Assembly (NCBI GenBank): GCA_016700175.1
Contig: CP065003.1
Span: 1,932,001 to 1,996,000, forward strand
Length of the DNA stretch: 64,000 nucleotides
Reading direction: 5' to 3'
Source: Acidobacteriota bacterium
Lineage (GTDB): Bacteria; Acidobacteriota; Blastocatellia; Pyrinomonadales; Pyrinomonadaceae
The translations under genes and the position numbers were made by a program. How positions within the stretch are numbered: position 1 is the stretch's first letter; each line of letters starts with the position of its first letter. Shown here in pieces: positions 1-7,863 of this stretch. The notes beneath the pieces are model-generated. The model searched no databases. It worked only from the letters and a program-made list of their open reading frames with translations, and was not told the DNA's origin.

Positions 1-101
1 GCACCGTGAAAGGCGGTCGCATACCCACCTACGATCAGGTATTCAACTTTTTTCGCGTTTAACAACCCGAGCAACTCTTTGAAGTCGGAGATCACTTCCA
101 T
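1..101 (-). CDS. Nucleotidyltransferase (AbiEii-type), N-terminal fragment
   Basis: The gene starts at an ATG at 101 and runs off the left edge, leaving 33 codons. The visible peptide includes the stretch KKVEYLIVGGYATAFHG, typical of the start of nucleotidyltransferase-fold proteins of the AbiEii/toxin-like group, in which a hydrophobic strand leads into a G-G turn before the catalytic Asp pair. The catalytic residues lie outside the window, so activity cannot be judged. It overlaps the 3' end of the preceding small gene by 59 nt in another frame, which points to translational coupling of the two. Confidence 0.6.
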   Translation of the reverse strand, partial: MEVISDFKELLGLLNAKKVEYLIVGGYATAFHG

Positions 102-231
102 AGACTTGTCTGCGATAGAATTCGACCGCGGCGATCCGCTCTGAGGGTGGTCGGGAGAGCCAGTATTCGAGATCCCGAACTTTCGAACCCGACTCTTCAA
201 GGGTGAGCTTTCTGACTACTTTCTTGATCAC
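43..231 (-). CDS. Small partner protein of the nucleotidyltransferase
   Basis: A 62-residue basic protein with a GTG start at 231. The middle (LEYWLSRPPSERIAAVEF) and the ending (RLQRVARVVKRE) match the small proteins usually annotated as hypothetical that precede AbiEii-like nucleotidyltransferases in many Gram-negative genomes. The pair may be a toxin-antitoxin-like or nucleotide-transfer module; that is inference from pairing and overlap. The start codon lies about 7 nt from an A/T-rich element inside an inverted repeat, so the message may be leaderless. Function is not known to me. Confidence 0.6.
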   Translation of the reverse strand: MIKKVVRKLTLEESGSKVRDLEYWLSRPPSERIAAVEFYRRQVYGSDLRLQRVARVVKREKS

Positions 232-598
232 GCGGTGATTTTATCACGATATGGGAATGGGGCTTGGGTTCAGGCCTGGAGATCTCAATTGCGGGCGCAT
301 TCGGAAACGCCATGGCGGAAACGCGACCGTCAGGGAGCGTGCGTATCTCGCCCCAAACGGGCGACGGATGTTAGCCCGGGGTGGAGCCGAAGGCGCAACC
401 CCGGGAAAGGGCGCAAAAAATGACTTAAGCCCCGGAGGGGCGTACGCACAAGCCGATACAACGTCACTCTGTTCAACAATTCAGTAATGTCCGGACTGTG
501 TACAGCGAAGCACGATAGGCTTCATCGCGATTCCGCGCTTGCGCGCGGCGCAAACTGAAGTTCGCGTTACCTCGGACGCCCGCGTCAGATCATCCGGA
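232..598. other. Intergenic region with a dispersed GC-rich repeat
   Basis: No gene seen. Positions about 345-445 carry a repeat built around ATGTTAGCCCGGGG and CAACCCCGGGAA followed by the small hairpin GCCCCGGAGGGGC. A second copy of the first part lies at 27060-27115. The rest shows nothing recognisable. Confidence 0.5.
235..247. promoter_or_regulatory. Inverted repeat at the promoter of the nucleotidyltransferase pair
   Basis: GTGAT-TTT-ATCAC is a perfect 5-bp inverted repeat just upstream of the GTG start at 231. On the minus strand its centre reads GATAAAAT, a plausible -10 box. The layout suits an autoregulated operator, but no binding protein can be named. Confidence 0.35.
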
Positions 599-1645
599 TC
601 ACTTTGAAAAGGCGCTCTCAAAAAACTCGAAAACCGGCCCCTCGAACCGCTTCCGGACTCCCTCTACGTGCCCGCCCTCGAAAACGACCATTGAGAACGG
701 GATCCCCTTTTCGCTCAGGGCACCGGCGAACGCCGACATTTCGTTCCGCGCCGCGTCTTCGTTCCCTGCCTCCAGACGGATCCGCAGCTGCTTGAGTTCA
801 TCAACATACGCCGGAACCTGCCGCACGAGCGTTTCCCCGAGCCAACGGTCCCAAACGTCTTCCCTCTTCACAAATCCGCCGTCCTTCTTTTCAAACGGAA
901 GATCGGCGAACCGTCCGGAATCAGGGTTCGGAGAGAACGCCGCCGCCTTCGACCACATAAGCCGTGCGAGAAGGTTTGCGTCCGGCTTGAAAGGATCCCG
1001 GGACTCGTTCGCTGCTTTCCACGCGGCTTCGCCGAACGGGTTCGGATTGACGAGATTCACCGCACTCATCCCTAGAACCGAGCCGAACACGTCCGGATGA
1101 CGCATCGCGATCCGCAATGCTCCGTAGCCTCCCATCGACTGTCCCGCGATCCCCCGGAACTCGCGCGATGCCCTCGTGCGGTATTTCGAATCGATGAAAC
1201 CGACAAGCTCCTCCGAGATGAATGATTCCCATCGCCCTGACGCAGGGGAATCCGTATACCAGGAACCGCCGAGCTTCGTCCTCGCATCCGGCATTACGAC
1301 GATCATCGGACGGATCGATCCCGAGCGGATCAGCCGGTCCAGCTCCGCTTCGAGATCCATTCCCTCATAGCCGTCCTTTCCAAGCCAGCTATCCGGTCCC
1401 GAACCGTAACTGTGGAGAAGATAAACCACGGGATAGCGCTGTCTCGAAGACTCATACTGTGGAGGAAGATAGACAAGGACTTCCCGTTTCGGGCTTTCGC
1501 CGAGGAGATTCCCGGCGATCATCTTCGAATCGACCAAATCGCGGACGATCTCGGCTCGGGTCGAGGTCACAGGCGCAACCAGTAATGCCAGCCCCAATAG
1601 AGTCCGAAGGATGCCGATCGTTAGCCCTGCTCTCCTACGGCGCAT
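599..1645 (-). CDS. Secreted esterase, alpha/beta hydrolase (putative esterase family PF00756)
   Basis: A 348-residue protein with an N-terminal signal peptide (residues 1-31, Arg-rich start then a hydrophobic core, cleavage near TRAEI). The body has the esterase-D-like fold: a strand and oxyanion region VVYLLHSYGSG at 73-83, the nucleophile elbow GQSMGG with Ser170, and a late His in FEGGHVEG near 328 as the likely catalytic His. Members hydrolyse acyl or feruloyl esters; the substrate here is unknown. The start overlaps the 3' end of the upstream membrane-protein gene by 11 nt, so the two are probably co-translated. Confidence 0.85.
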   Translation of the reverse strand: MRRRRAGLTIGILRTLLGLALLVAPVTSTRAEIVRDLVDSKMIAGNLLGESPKREVLVYLPPQYESSRQRYPVVYLLHSYGSGPDSWLGKDGYEGMDLEAELDRLIRSGSIRPMIVVMPDARTKLGGSWYTDSPASGRWESFISEELVGFIDSKYRTRASREFRGIAGQSMGGYGALRIAMRHPDVFGSVLGMSAVNLVNPNPFGEAAWKAANESRDPFKPDANLLARLMWSKAAAFSPNPDSGRFADLPFEKKDGGFVKREDVWDRWLGETLVRQVPAYVDELKQLRIRLEAGNEDAARNEMSAFAGALSEKGIPFSMVVFEGGHVEGVRKRFEGPVFEFFESAFSK

Positions 1646-1991
1646 TCTTGGATTTTTCTTCTTCAGCGTCAGCTCCTACGTCACAGGCGATGAGCGCGAT
1701 GATCAATGCTATGCCCCAAATAGCCGGAAATAAGAAAGTTGCCGCGGCGACGGCCATAAAGGGGCCATTGTCCACCATTTCGGGTGTCTGATATTTGAAG
1801 ACGTGAATCCACGCCGACAGATAAACTCCGAAAGGCAGCAAGAAAGACGAGACAGGCGCGATCACGAAACCGGCATACCAGGATGTCCATATCCTCCGCC
1901 GCATAAGCTCGTAAGGAATGAGGAATGTCAGGAACGCAAACACAAGAATGGCCAATGCTTCGTGCCACAAAGATGTGAACAGATTCCACAT
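1635..1991 (-). CDS. Small integral membrane protein, unknown function
   Basis: A 118-residue protein with about three hydrophobic spans (roughly 10-28, 42-60 and 80-103), a basic RRR cluster between the first two, and an acidic-basic tail (DAEEEKSKNAP). I recognise no family. It overlaps the following esterase gene by 11 nt, so it probably shares its transcript. An inner-membrane location is inferred from the spans. Confidence 0.65.
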   Translation of the reverse strand: MWNLFTSLWHEALAILVFAFLTFLIPYELMRRRIWTSWYAGFVIAPVSSFLLPFGVYLSAWIHVFKYQTPEMVDNGPFMAVAAATFLFPAIWGIALIIALIACDVGADAEEEKSKNAP

Positions 1992-2015
1992 AGATAAGGA
2001 ATTGGTAACTTCACT

Positions 2016-2261
2016 CTATCGATGCGGTCCGATGTGAAACCTCATCCCCGTGAGCGCTCCGTCGACATAGGAGACCGGACGGTATAAGTAATACAGGGCC
2101 CTTAAATTCTCCGGAAAGATCACGTAGGTCATTCCGTCCTTTTCCCAAACCTCCGAGTTCATATATCTAAGTACCGCGTAACTTCCCAGATAAACAACAA
2201 AGAGCACCGCCAATGGAACAATGAGCTTCTTCGCCTTCCCCACCCCCTTCATCCCCTTCAT
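2016..2261 (-). CDS. Short single-span membrane protein
   Basis: An 81-residue protein with one strong hydrophobic segment at about 13-32 after a Lys-rich N terminus, then a short soluble domain. The start ATG overlaps the stop of the tandem DUF1428 gene as ATGA, giving translational coupling. No family recognised. A second in-frame ATG three codons later is an alternative start. Confidence 0.6.
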   Translation of the reverse strand: MKGMKGVGKAKKLIVPLAVLFVVYLGSYAVLRYMNSEVWEKDGMTYVIFPENLRALYYLYRPVSYVDGALTGMRFHIGPHR

Positions 2262-3031
2262 CCCTGTTCCTTATATGCCTCGACGATCGAACGGAACCCG
2301 CCGTACGCCATCCGCTTCGGATCGAACGGATGCTCCTCGCCTTCCATCATCTCCTTGATCCGCTCGTCTTCCATGATCGCGGCGTTCGCCCTATCGCGGT
2401 CCTCCTTCGAAGCGTAAACGACATACGCGAAGACCACCGTTTCGTCGTCGGAGGCGCCTGCCATTTCTCGGAAAGAAGCCGTGTGCTCCGAGTCGAGATC
2501 GTCTCCGACGGTCTCGACATACTCGAGGGCCCCGTGCTCTAGCCAGATATGCGACGCCTTTTCGGACATCCTTTGGTAGGCTTCCACCTTTTCCTTCTTC
2601 AGCGGCAATACGAAACCGTCAACGTATTTTCCCATCCCGTTCTTTTCCTCCATCCCTGTAAATTCTTCCCTGGCTTCGACGATCGTCCGGAAGCCGCCGA
2701 ACGCCATCCGCGTCGGATCGAAAACGTTCCCCGCTGCCTCCATCATCGCCGTTGTTTCTTCGTCTTCCATGATCGCGGCGTTGACACGGTCGCGGTCGTC
2801 CTTCGAGTCATACACGACGTAGGCAAAGGTCACTGTCTCCTCATCACCAATCCCGGCAACGCGTTTGAAAGAAGCGGTGTATTCGGAATCGAGGTCGTCT
2901 CCGACGGCCTCAAGATATCCAAGCGCTCCCAGTTCGATATGTTTTCTGCTCGCGGCCTCGGAGAGTTTGCGGTAACCTTCGATCGAGGCCTCATTGATCG
3001 GTACCACGAATCCGTCAACGTATTTCCCCAT
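2258..3031 (-). CDS. Tandem DUF1428 protein
   Basis: A 257-residue protein made of two copies of the about 110-residue DUF1428 domain (dimeric alpha/beta barrel-like). Each begins with GKYVDGFV and carries the signatures VGDDLDSE, DETV.FAYVVY and FDP.RMA.GGFR. Usual family members have one domain, so this is an intragenic duplication that could fold as a built-in dimer. I chose the ATG at 3031 because AAGGAG sits 8 nt upstream and the domain begins there; an open frame reaches back to 3076 but would overlap the upstream gene. DUF1428 function is not established. Confidence 0.85.
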   Translation of the reverse strand: MGKYVDGFVVPINEASIEGYRKLSEAASRKHIELGALGYLEAVGDDLDSEYTASFKRVAGIGDEETVTFAYVVYDSKDDRDRVNAAIMEDEETTAMMEAAGNVFDPTRMAFGGFRTIVEAREEFTGMEEKNGMGKYVDGFVLPLKKEKVEAYQRMSEKASHIWLEHGALEYVETVGDDLDSEHTASFREMAGASDDETVVFAYVVYASKEDRDRANAAIMEDERIKEMMEGEEHPFDPKRMAYGGFRSIVEAYKEQG

Positions 3032-3045
3032 CGGCTTCGCTCCTT

Positions 3046-3903
3046 TTACTCCTTGGGTTCGACCGTTTCCACCCAAACGTCCCAGATACCGTCCTTCTGT
3101 GCGGTGTAAGCGATCTTCTTTCCGTCCGGAGACCAGTCTGGTTCGGTCACTCGCTCGAAACCTCTGCCGAACTCCGAGATCTTTCCGGATCTTCTCTCAA
3201 GTACGGAAATGGACCTCCCTGATTCGGGATCAACGCGGGCGAACGCAATGCGGTTTCCATCCGGCGACCAGGCAGGACAAAAATCATTACCGGGCAATCG
3301 GGTAAGCCTCGCCATGTTTCCCAACCGGGAGTTCGCGACGTAGATCTCATCTTCTTCATCATTCGAATCTCTTCTGGAAAAGAAGACGACGTCGGCATCC
3401 CGAGAGTATCTGGGCCATAAGTCTCTGAACGTAGTACTCCATTTCCGGATGACCCTCCCCGTTGCGAGGTCGAGTTCGAACAGGTCCGTATCCGGCAGTT
3501 TGCCCGATGTATAGGCGACCTTCTTTCCGGATGGGTGCCAGTCGGGGAACAGTTCATCGCCTTCGATCTCCGCAAGCCTTTTCACCGCCCTTCCTTCAGG
3601 GTCAACAGCAAAGAGATCGGATCTGCCATCTTCGGCCCTCACGAACATCACGCTCGCCCCGTCCGGGCTCCATCTCGGATATCTGTCGTCGGCCTTGCCG
3701 CTCGTCAGAGCCTTCTGGTCCGAGCCGTCCGATTTCATCACGTAAATGTCCCAATTACCGTTCCTGTTCGTTTCGAAGGCGATCTGCTTCCCGTCCGGCG
3801 ACCAGGAAGGGTACCGGTCAGCTGCGGGAGTGGAGGTCAGGTTCACCTGGCCGGAGACGGCACTGAAGACAATTGAAAGACTTGTAAGCAGTACACCAAT
3901 CAT
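3046..3903 (-). CDS. Exported TolB-like PD40 beta-propeller protein
   Basis: A 285-residue protein with a short signal peptide (1-18) and at least five PD40/WD40-like repeats, visible as repeated WSPDGK.IAF blades (for example about 32, 77, 121, 208 and 256). Such propellers occur in TolB and in many periplasmic proteins that bind partners; this one lacks the TolB N-terminal domain. It lies directly upstream of the DUF1428 gene (14-nt gap holding that gene's ribosome site). Partner unknown. Confidence 0.8.
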   Translation of the reverse strand: MIGVLLTSLSIVFSAVSGQVNLTSTPAADRYPSWSPDGKQIAFETNRNGNWDIYVMKSDGSDQKALTSGKADDRYPRWSPDGASVMFVRAEDGRSDLFAVDPEGRAVKRLAEIEGDELFPDWHPSGKKVAYTSGKLPDTDLFELDLATGRVIRKWSTTFRDLWPRYSRDADVVFFSRRDSNDEEDEIYVANSRLGNMARLTRLPGNDFCPAWSPDGNRIAFARVDPESGRSISVLERRSGKISEFGRGFERVTEPDWSPDGKKIAYTAQKDGIWDVWVETVEPKE

Positions 3904-3931
3904 TTTTCTTCACCCATCCCCTTCATCCCTG

Positions 3932-4020
3932 TTACTTTTCCCTGAAGAACAACGGATACAAAACCGCGTTCGCGACTCCCACAACCGTGAACACTCATAT
4001 TCAGAACTTTCACCGGCCCG
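3932..4020 (-). pseudogene. Decayed 3' tail of a membrane-protein gene, copy 1
   Basis: On the minus strand this stretch encodes VFTVVGVANAVLYPLFF followed by REK and TAA, preceded in the neighbouring frame by LTGPVKVLNMSV. A near-identical peptide is encoded at 4818-4937. Amino acids are better kept than bases, which suggests a former coding tail. Both copies share the same frame break at the AGTGTTCAC site. The 3' end of the NAD(P)-binding gene abuts it. Confidence 0.5.
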
Positions 4021-4021
4021 G

Positions 4022-4789
4022 TCAGTTTCTGATCCCGACCGCGGCCCTCAAGTACCGGTCGTTCTCCAGCTGATCGAGCATGAAATCCGCCACATCGGCC
4101 CTGGTTATTCGCCGCGTCAGGATGAAGTTCCCAATGTCGCGCCCGTGGACGATTCTTCCTTTCTTTTTCCCATTCCTAAGCACGGCGGGGCGGACGATGA
4201 CCCAATCTAGTCCGCTTCTCGCGATCAATCGCTCCTGGCGGGTCTTATCCCAGAAGTACAGGTGTAGAACTAACGGGATAACGATGAAGCTGTACCAGAG
4301 CCCCATTCGAAATCCGCTGTTGCCTATGCCGAGCGAAGTCTCGCATACAAGACGTGCGACGCCGTGTTCTTTCATCGCACCGATCACGTTTCGAGTGCCT
4401 TCCGAGAGAATCCGTGTCGGATAAAAGAACCTTTTATGACCGAGAGCAGACAGTACGGCATCCTGACCCTGCATAGGGCCCTTCAACGAATCCGGGTCCA
4501 TAACGTCGCCCCGGACAACTTTTAGTCTGGGATCGTCGAGCCGCAGCTTGGAAGGGTCCCTGACAAGCGCTGTTACAGAATATCCCCGCCCGAGGGCCTG
4601 CTCCAACAGCTGTCTTCCCGTGCCGCCGGTGGCGCCTATGATCAGGAGCCTTCCGGGTTTCGCGATCGGGGCGTCTTCAAACGGTCCCGTGCGGCAATTA
4701 TGCCCATTGATTGCGAGGCCGATCGAAAGGAGCAATGCGTAAACGACGAGAATAAGGACAATGGTCATTCCTGTTTTGGGTCCTTTCAC
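4022..4789 (-). CDS. NAD(P)-binding Rossmann protein (NAD(P)H_bind/NmrA-like), membrane anchored
   Basis: A 255-residue protein. An N-terminal hydrophobic anchor (about 9-28) precedes the dinucleotide-binding motif GATGGTGRQL near 51-60, then SDR-type elements: LKVVRGDVMD (the acidic adenine pocket) and LSALGHKR. Extended or atypical short-chain reductases with this motif act as NAD(P)H sensors or small reductases; the classical YxxxK pair is not evident, so catalysis is doubtful. The gene sits between two copies of a decayed gene tail, as if inserted or duplicated along with it. Confidence 0.75.
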   Translation of the reverse strand: MKGPKTGMTIVLILVVYALLLSIGLAINGHNCRTGPFEDAPIAKPGRLLIIGATGGTGRQLLEQALGRGYSVTALVRDPSKLRLDDPRLKVVRGDVMDPDSLKGPMQGQDAVLSALGHKRFFYPTRILSEGTRNVIGAMKEHGVARLVCETSLGIGNSGFRMGLWYSFIVIPLVLHLYFWDKTRQERLIARSGLDWVIVRPAVLRNGKKKGRIVHGRDIGNFILTRRITRADVADFMLDQLENDRYLRAAVGIRN

Positions 4790-4817
4790 TTGAGCAGGCG
4801 AAGTCGCCTGCCCCGGG

Positions 4818-4937
4818 TCACTTGCCCTTTCCGAAGAACAGCGTGTAAACGACCGCGTTGGCGAATCCCACTACTGTGAACACTCAGATTCAGGACTTTC
4901 ACCAATCCGCTCAGTCCGAGTGCGGTTTTCAAATCGC
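4818..4937 (-). pseudogene. Decayed 3' tail of a membrane-protein gene, copy 2
   Basis: Minus-strand reading gives KTALGLSGLVKVLNLSV and then, after a one-base frame change, VFTVVGFANAVVYTLFF ending GKGK and TGA. It is the better-preserved partner of 3932-4020. Together they form about 100-bp imperfect direct repeats around the NAD(P)-binding gene. Confidence 0.5.
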
Positions 4938-5073
4938 GGCAAGTTTACTACGGAGGCTTTGATCAGTGGAAGGAAATCGGTTACGGTCTTGGAACTTTGA
5001 ACCCGGAACCTGGGACTGTCTGCGGTAGCCCTCCCTAACAGTCGGGCTTCGGACACCGCTCACTGCTCACGGC

Positions 5074-5577
5074 TCACACAGCTCCGAACGCCGGGTGGTA
5101 ATTCACAAGCCCCGCGGTATTAGCAAGATAGCCCTCTTCGAGCTCCATCGCCATGAATACCTCGTCGGGCACGTCATATTCGCATTTGATACCGAAGCGA
5201 GAGGCGGGTACGAACCCGAAGCGGGGGTAGTACTCAGGATGGCCGAGGACGACGAGAGCGCCCGCTCCGAGACTGCGGCATTCTTCAAGGCCTCTTGCGA
5301 CAAGGAAGGTCCCGATTCCCTGTTTCTGCAGATCGGGGACAACGGCCATCGGCCCGAGACCGAGAATACTAACATCGGCGCGGGCAGAATGGGTGACGGG
5401 CGAGAACGCGATGTGACCGACGATGTCGCCGTCCCGCTCGGCAACGAGAGAGATGAACGGATCTGCGTGCTTGCGGAGTTCGTCCACAAGCCTTGCTTCG
5501 GCGTCCGTTTCAAAAGCGGCGACGTTTACAGCGTGGATCGCAGCGATGTCATTTTCGGTTTCAGGTCTGATCTTCAT
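5074..5577 (-). CDS. GNAT N-acetyltransferase (YhbS-like)
   Basis: A 167-residue single-domain GNAT enzyme. The acetyl-CoA binding segment reads LGPMAVVPDLQKQGIG (about 73-88), the Q/R-x-x-G-x-G/A pyrophosphate loop, followed by GALVVLGHPEYYPRFGF, typical of the YhbS subgroup. Substrate unknown. The stop codon is followed at once by the 7-bp GCTCACT-type repeat. It stands alone between repeat-filled gaps. Confidence 0.85.
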   Translation of the reverse strand: MKIRPETENDIAAIHAVNVAAFETDAEARLVDELRKHADPFISLVAERDGDIVGHIAFSPVTHSARADVSILGLGPMAVVPDLQKQGIGTFLVARGLEECRSLGAGALVVLGHPEYYPRFGFVPASRFGIKCEYDVPDEVFMAMELEEGYLANTAGLVNYHPAFGAV

Positions 5578-5944
5578 CGGAGAACATGCAAGGTCGTGCA
5601 GACATTAGGCTCCTACGGAGCCGGTTGTTTTCTCTGACGACCGGGCTATCAACATCAGGCGCCGCTGGCGCCGCGTGTACTCAGTCACCTGAATCACTTC
5701 AGTCAACCCGGTCAACCCACCAAACAGTTCAGTGCCCGGAGTGGTAGCAACGGGTCTAAGCCGCCGGTCCATGTGCCGCCGCTACGCGGCTGAGGTCTTT
5801 ACAGGACGCCGTTTCTACAGACCTGCCGCGTCTACGACGCTGGACCGCGATTCCAATAAGGAAGACTCAGCCAACTCGGACAATTCGGACAACTCGGTCA
5901 ACTTTGACAACTCGGCCAACTCAGTCAACTCGATCAACTCACGA
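5578..5944. repeat. Intergenic repeats with a 9-bp tandem array (5866-5940)
   Basis: No gene. From 5608 there is a copy of the GCTCCTACGGAGC / GGCGCC element also found at 21610 and 21902. At 5866-5940 lies an imperfect 9-bp array (CAACTCGGA and variants) ending at the stop codon of the ferritin-like gene. Confidence 0.7.
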
Positions 5945-6235
5945 TCAGTGCGCGATCTCCCCATCAGTGAACAGGTACTCCCGGAGCTGTTCGTCGAAGG
6001 TCTTGTTGTTCCTTCTGATCCATTCGAGCGTCATCGCCGCGTGTTCTATCTCTTCATCGCGGTTGTGCTTGAGAATCTTCTTTAGCGCCTCGTCCTTGCA
6101 GGCGTCCATACGCTGGCTGTACCAGTCGACCGCCTCCAGCTCCTCCATCAGTGACACTACGGCCCTGTGCATTTCCCTTGTTTCGTCCGACAATTCCTCG
6201 ACCGGCTCGTGATATCCCTCGCTCGAACTTGCCAT
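5945..6235 (-). CDS. Encapsulated ferritin-like protein (EncFtn), without nearby encapsulin
   Basis: A 96-residue protein strongly resembling encapsulin-associated ferritins. It begins SSEGYHEPVEELSDETREMH, has the first ferroxidase helix with Glu32, Glu34, Trp38 and Tyr39, and the second with Glu61/Glu62 and His65, the same positions as in the Rhodospirillum rubrum protein (established knowledge). Such proteins form annular decamers that oxidise Fe(II) inside an encapsulin shell. Here the chain ends at residue 96 (DGEIAH) without the usual C-terminal cargo-loading peptide, and no shell gene is adjacent. A good ribosome site (AGGAG, 8 nt) supports the start. Confidence 0.88.
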   Translation of the reverse strand: MASSSEGYHEPVEELSDETREMHRAVVSLMEELEAVDWYSQRMDACKDEALKKILKHNRDEEIEHAAMTLEWIRRNNKTFDEQLREYLFTDGEIAH

Positions 6236-6373
6236 ATGGTTTCTCCTAATCTGGTAATAGAAGCTTTCACTTCGTTTAATGCCCGTGGGACGCGGGCGTT
6301 CCGATTCCTCAGTCCTTTCCTCTCAGTCCTTCTTCTACGCCCGCGCCCACGCTTGGGCTACTGACACCATCTC

Positions 6374-7258
6374 TCACATCACTTTCCTGCTTTCAAGTGA
6401 CCTGGCGTGCCGCATCATCCCTTTCCACGGATCGCCGCGCTGTGCGAGCCTCCGGGGGACGTTCTCGATCGTCCACTCGCGCGGATCGACCCCGTCTTCG
6501 ATCTCGTCCCATTCGACCGGCGTCGCGACGGGTGCCCCTTTTCGCGCGCGGACAGAATACGGCGCCACCGCCGTGTTTCCGTAGGAATTGCGAAGTGTGT
6601 CCAGAAAGATCTTCTTCCCTCGCTTGTCCTTACGCTGTTCGAGAGTATAACTTCCCGGATCGCCTTCGATAAGGCTCTCCGACACTTTCCGAGCAAAGCC
6701 CCGCACATCGTCAAAGGACGGGCCCCGCCGGATCGGGACGATCAGATGATAACCGTTCGAGCCGGTCGTTTTCACGAACGCCTTGAGATCCAGTTCGGCG
6801 AGAATGTCACGGAGATCGATCGCCGCCTTCCGCGCCTTCGAATAGTCTTTCGTGCCTTCCGGAGGATCAAGGTCGAAGATCATCCGGTCCGGCTTTTCGA
6901 GGTCGTCCTTTCTTGAAAGATACAAATGCGCGGTAATCATCGCCTGGTCGGCGAGATAGACCAGCGCGGCCTTGCTCCCGATGACGGGTGCGTCGAACGA
7001 ACCGCCTTTTCGCCTCGGGAAGCTCACCCGCTTGATCCATTCCGGGAAGTAATCAGGTGTGTTCTTGCTGTAGAATCCGTCTTCGCCGATCCCGTCCGGA
7101 AAACGCTGGATGGTCACTCCGTAGTCGGCCGAGTGGCTGACGAACTGCTCCGCGACGGCCTCGTAGTAGTCGATCAGATCCCCTTTCGTGATCCCGTCGT
7201 CGGGAAAGAAGACCTTGTCGCGGTTTGAAATATCGATGCTGCGGCGTCCGATTCTCAT
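6374..7258 (-). CDS. LigD-type DNA polymerase/primase domain protein
   Basis: A 294-residue stand-alone polymerase domain of the bacterial NHEJ enzyme LigD (archaeo-eukaryotic primase fold). Catalytic acidic residues appear in FDLDPP (Asp129, Asp131) and the nucleotide-binding segment in KTTGSNGYHLIVP (His171). The early GFYSKN and late RNSYGNTAVAPYSVRA motifs are also family hallmarks. It would extend or fill ends with NTPs at double-strand breaks. It overlaps the phosphoesterase gene by 4 nt, so the two LigD modules are separate co-translated proteins. No ligase domain or Ku gene is in the window. Confidence 0.9.
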   Translation of the reverse strand: MRIGRRSIDISNRDKVFFPDDGITKGDLIDYYEAVAEQFVSHSADYGVTIQRFPDGIGEDGFYSKNTPDYFPEWIKRVSFPRRKGGSFDAPVIGSKAALVYLADQAMITAHLYLSRKDDLEKPDRMIFDLDPPEGTKDYSKARKAAIDLRDILAELDLKAFVKTTGSNGYHLIVPIRRGPSFDDVRGFARKVSESLIEGDPGSYTLEQRKDKRGKKIFLDTLRNSYGNTAVAPYSVRARKGAPVATPVEWDEIEDGVDPREWTIENVPRRLAQRGDPWKGMMRHARSLESRKVM

Positions 7259-7863
7259 TCTCCTTCATCGACGATGTTGCCGACCTCTCGTCCGCTCTTC
7301 ACAGATTCGGGCTCGGTCGATGTGGGATTGCGGCGCGCGTCCGCCTCGTCGTCGTCCATTTTTACCAGGAGCCAGCGCTCATCGTCATCTCCGCCTCCTG
7401 TCCTGATCAGAGCGTAGCCGCCTTTGATCTTTTCGCCGTGGAGAGTGATCGTGGCGTGACCGTCGTCAAGCTGTTCGGCGATCGACGGTCGCTCTCCGTC
7501 TTCGTCTTCCTCCTTTGCATTCTCGTAACTGCCCCGGTCCCAGACGATCACCGAACCGCCGCCATATTCGTCCTCCGGGATGACTCCTTCAAAGTCGGCG
7601 TATTCGAGCGGATGGTCTTCGGTCGGAATGGCGAGGCGCTTCTCGGAGGGATCGGTTGAAGGTCCTTTTGGAACAGCCCAGGATTTGAGCACGCCGTCGA
7701 CCTCTATGCGAAAGTCGTAATGAAGGCTCGACGCGTCGTGTTTCTGGATAACGAAGATCGGGCGTTCGTCGGCCCAATCGAAGCTTACCTCACTGCCGTC
7801 GGGCTCGCTTGTCTTGTCGAAATCGCGTTTCTTTTTGTAGTCGCTCAGGTTGTCGCTTGGCAT
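7255..7863 (-). CDS. LigD-type 3'-phosphoesterase domain protein
   Basis: A 202-residue protein matching the LigD phosphoesterase module. The metal-binding and active-site motif FVIQKHDASSLHYDFRIE supplies His42, His48 and Asp50, with His84 in EDHPLEY. These enzymes remove 3'-phosphates or a terminal ribonucleotide at breaks, giving a clean 3'-OH. The last about 30 residues are acidic and probably disordered. It lies upstream of the polymerase gene with a 4-nt overlap. Confidence 0.9.
   Translation of the reverse strand: MPSDNLSDYKKKRDFDKTSEPDGSEVSFDWADERPIFVIQKHDASSLHYDFRIEVDGVLKSWAVPKGPSTDPSEKRLAIPTEDHPLEYADFEGVIPEDEYGGGSVIVWDRGSYENAKEEDEDGERPSIAEQLDDGHATITLHGEKIKGGYALIRTGGGDDDERWLLVKMDDDEADARRNPTSTEPESVKSGREVGNIVDEGE

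Noticed and set aside
429..443. Terminator for the esterase gene
   Set aside because: The hairpin GCCCCGGAGGGGC is 150 bp beyond the stop and 8 nt from the nearest T-run, and it belongs to a dispersed repeat.
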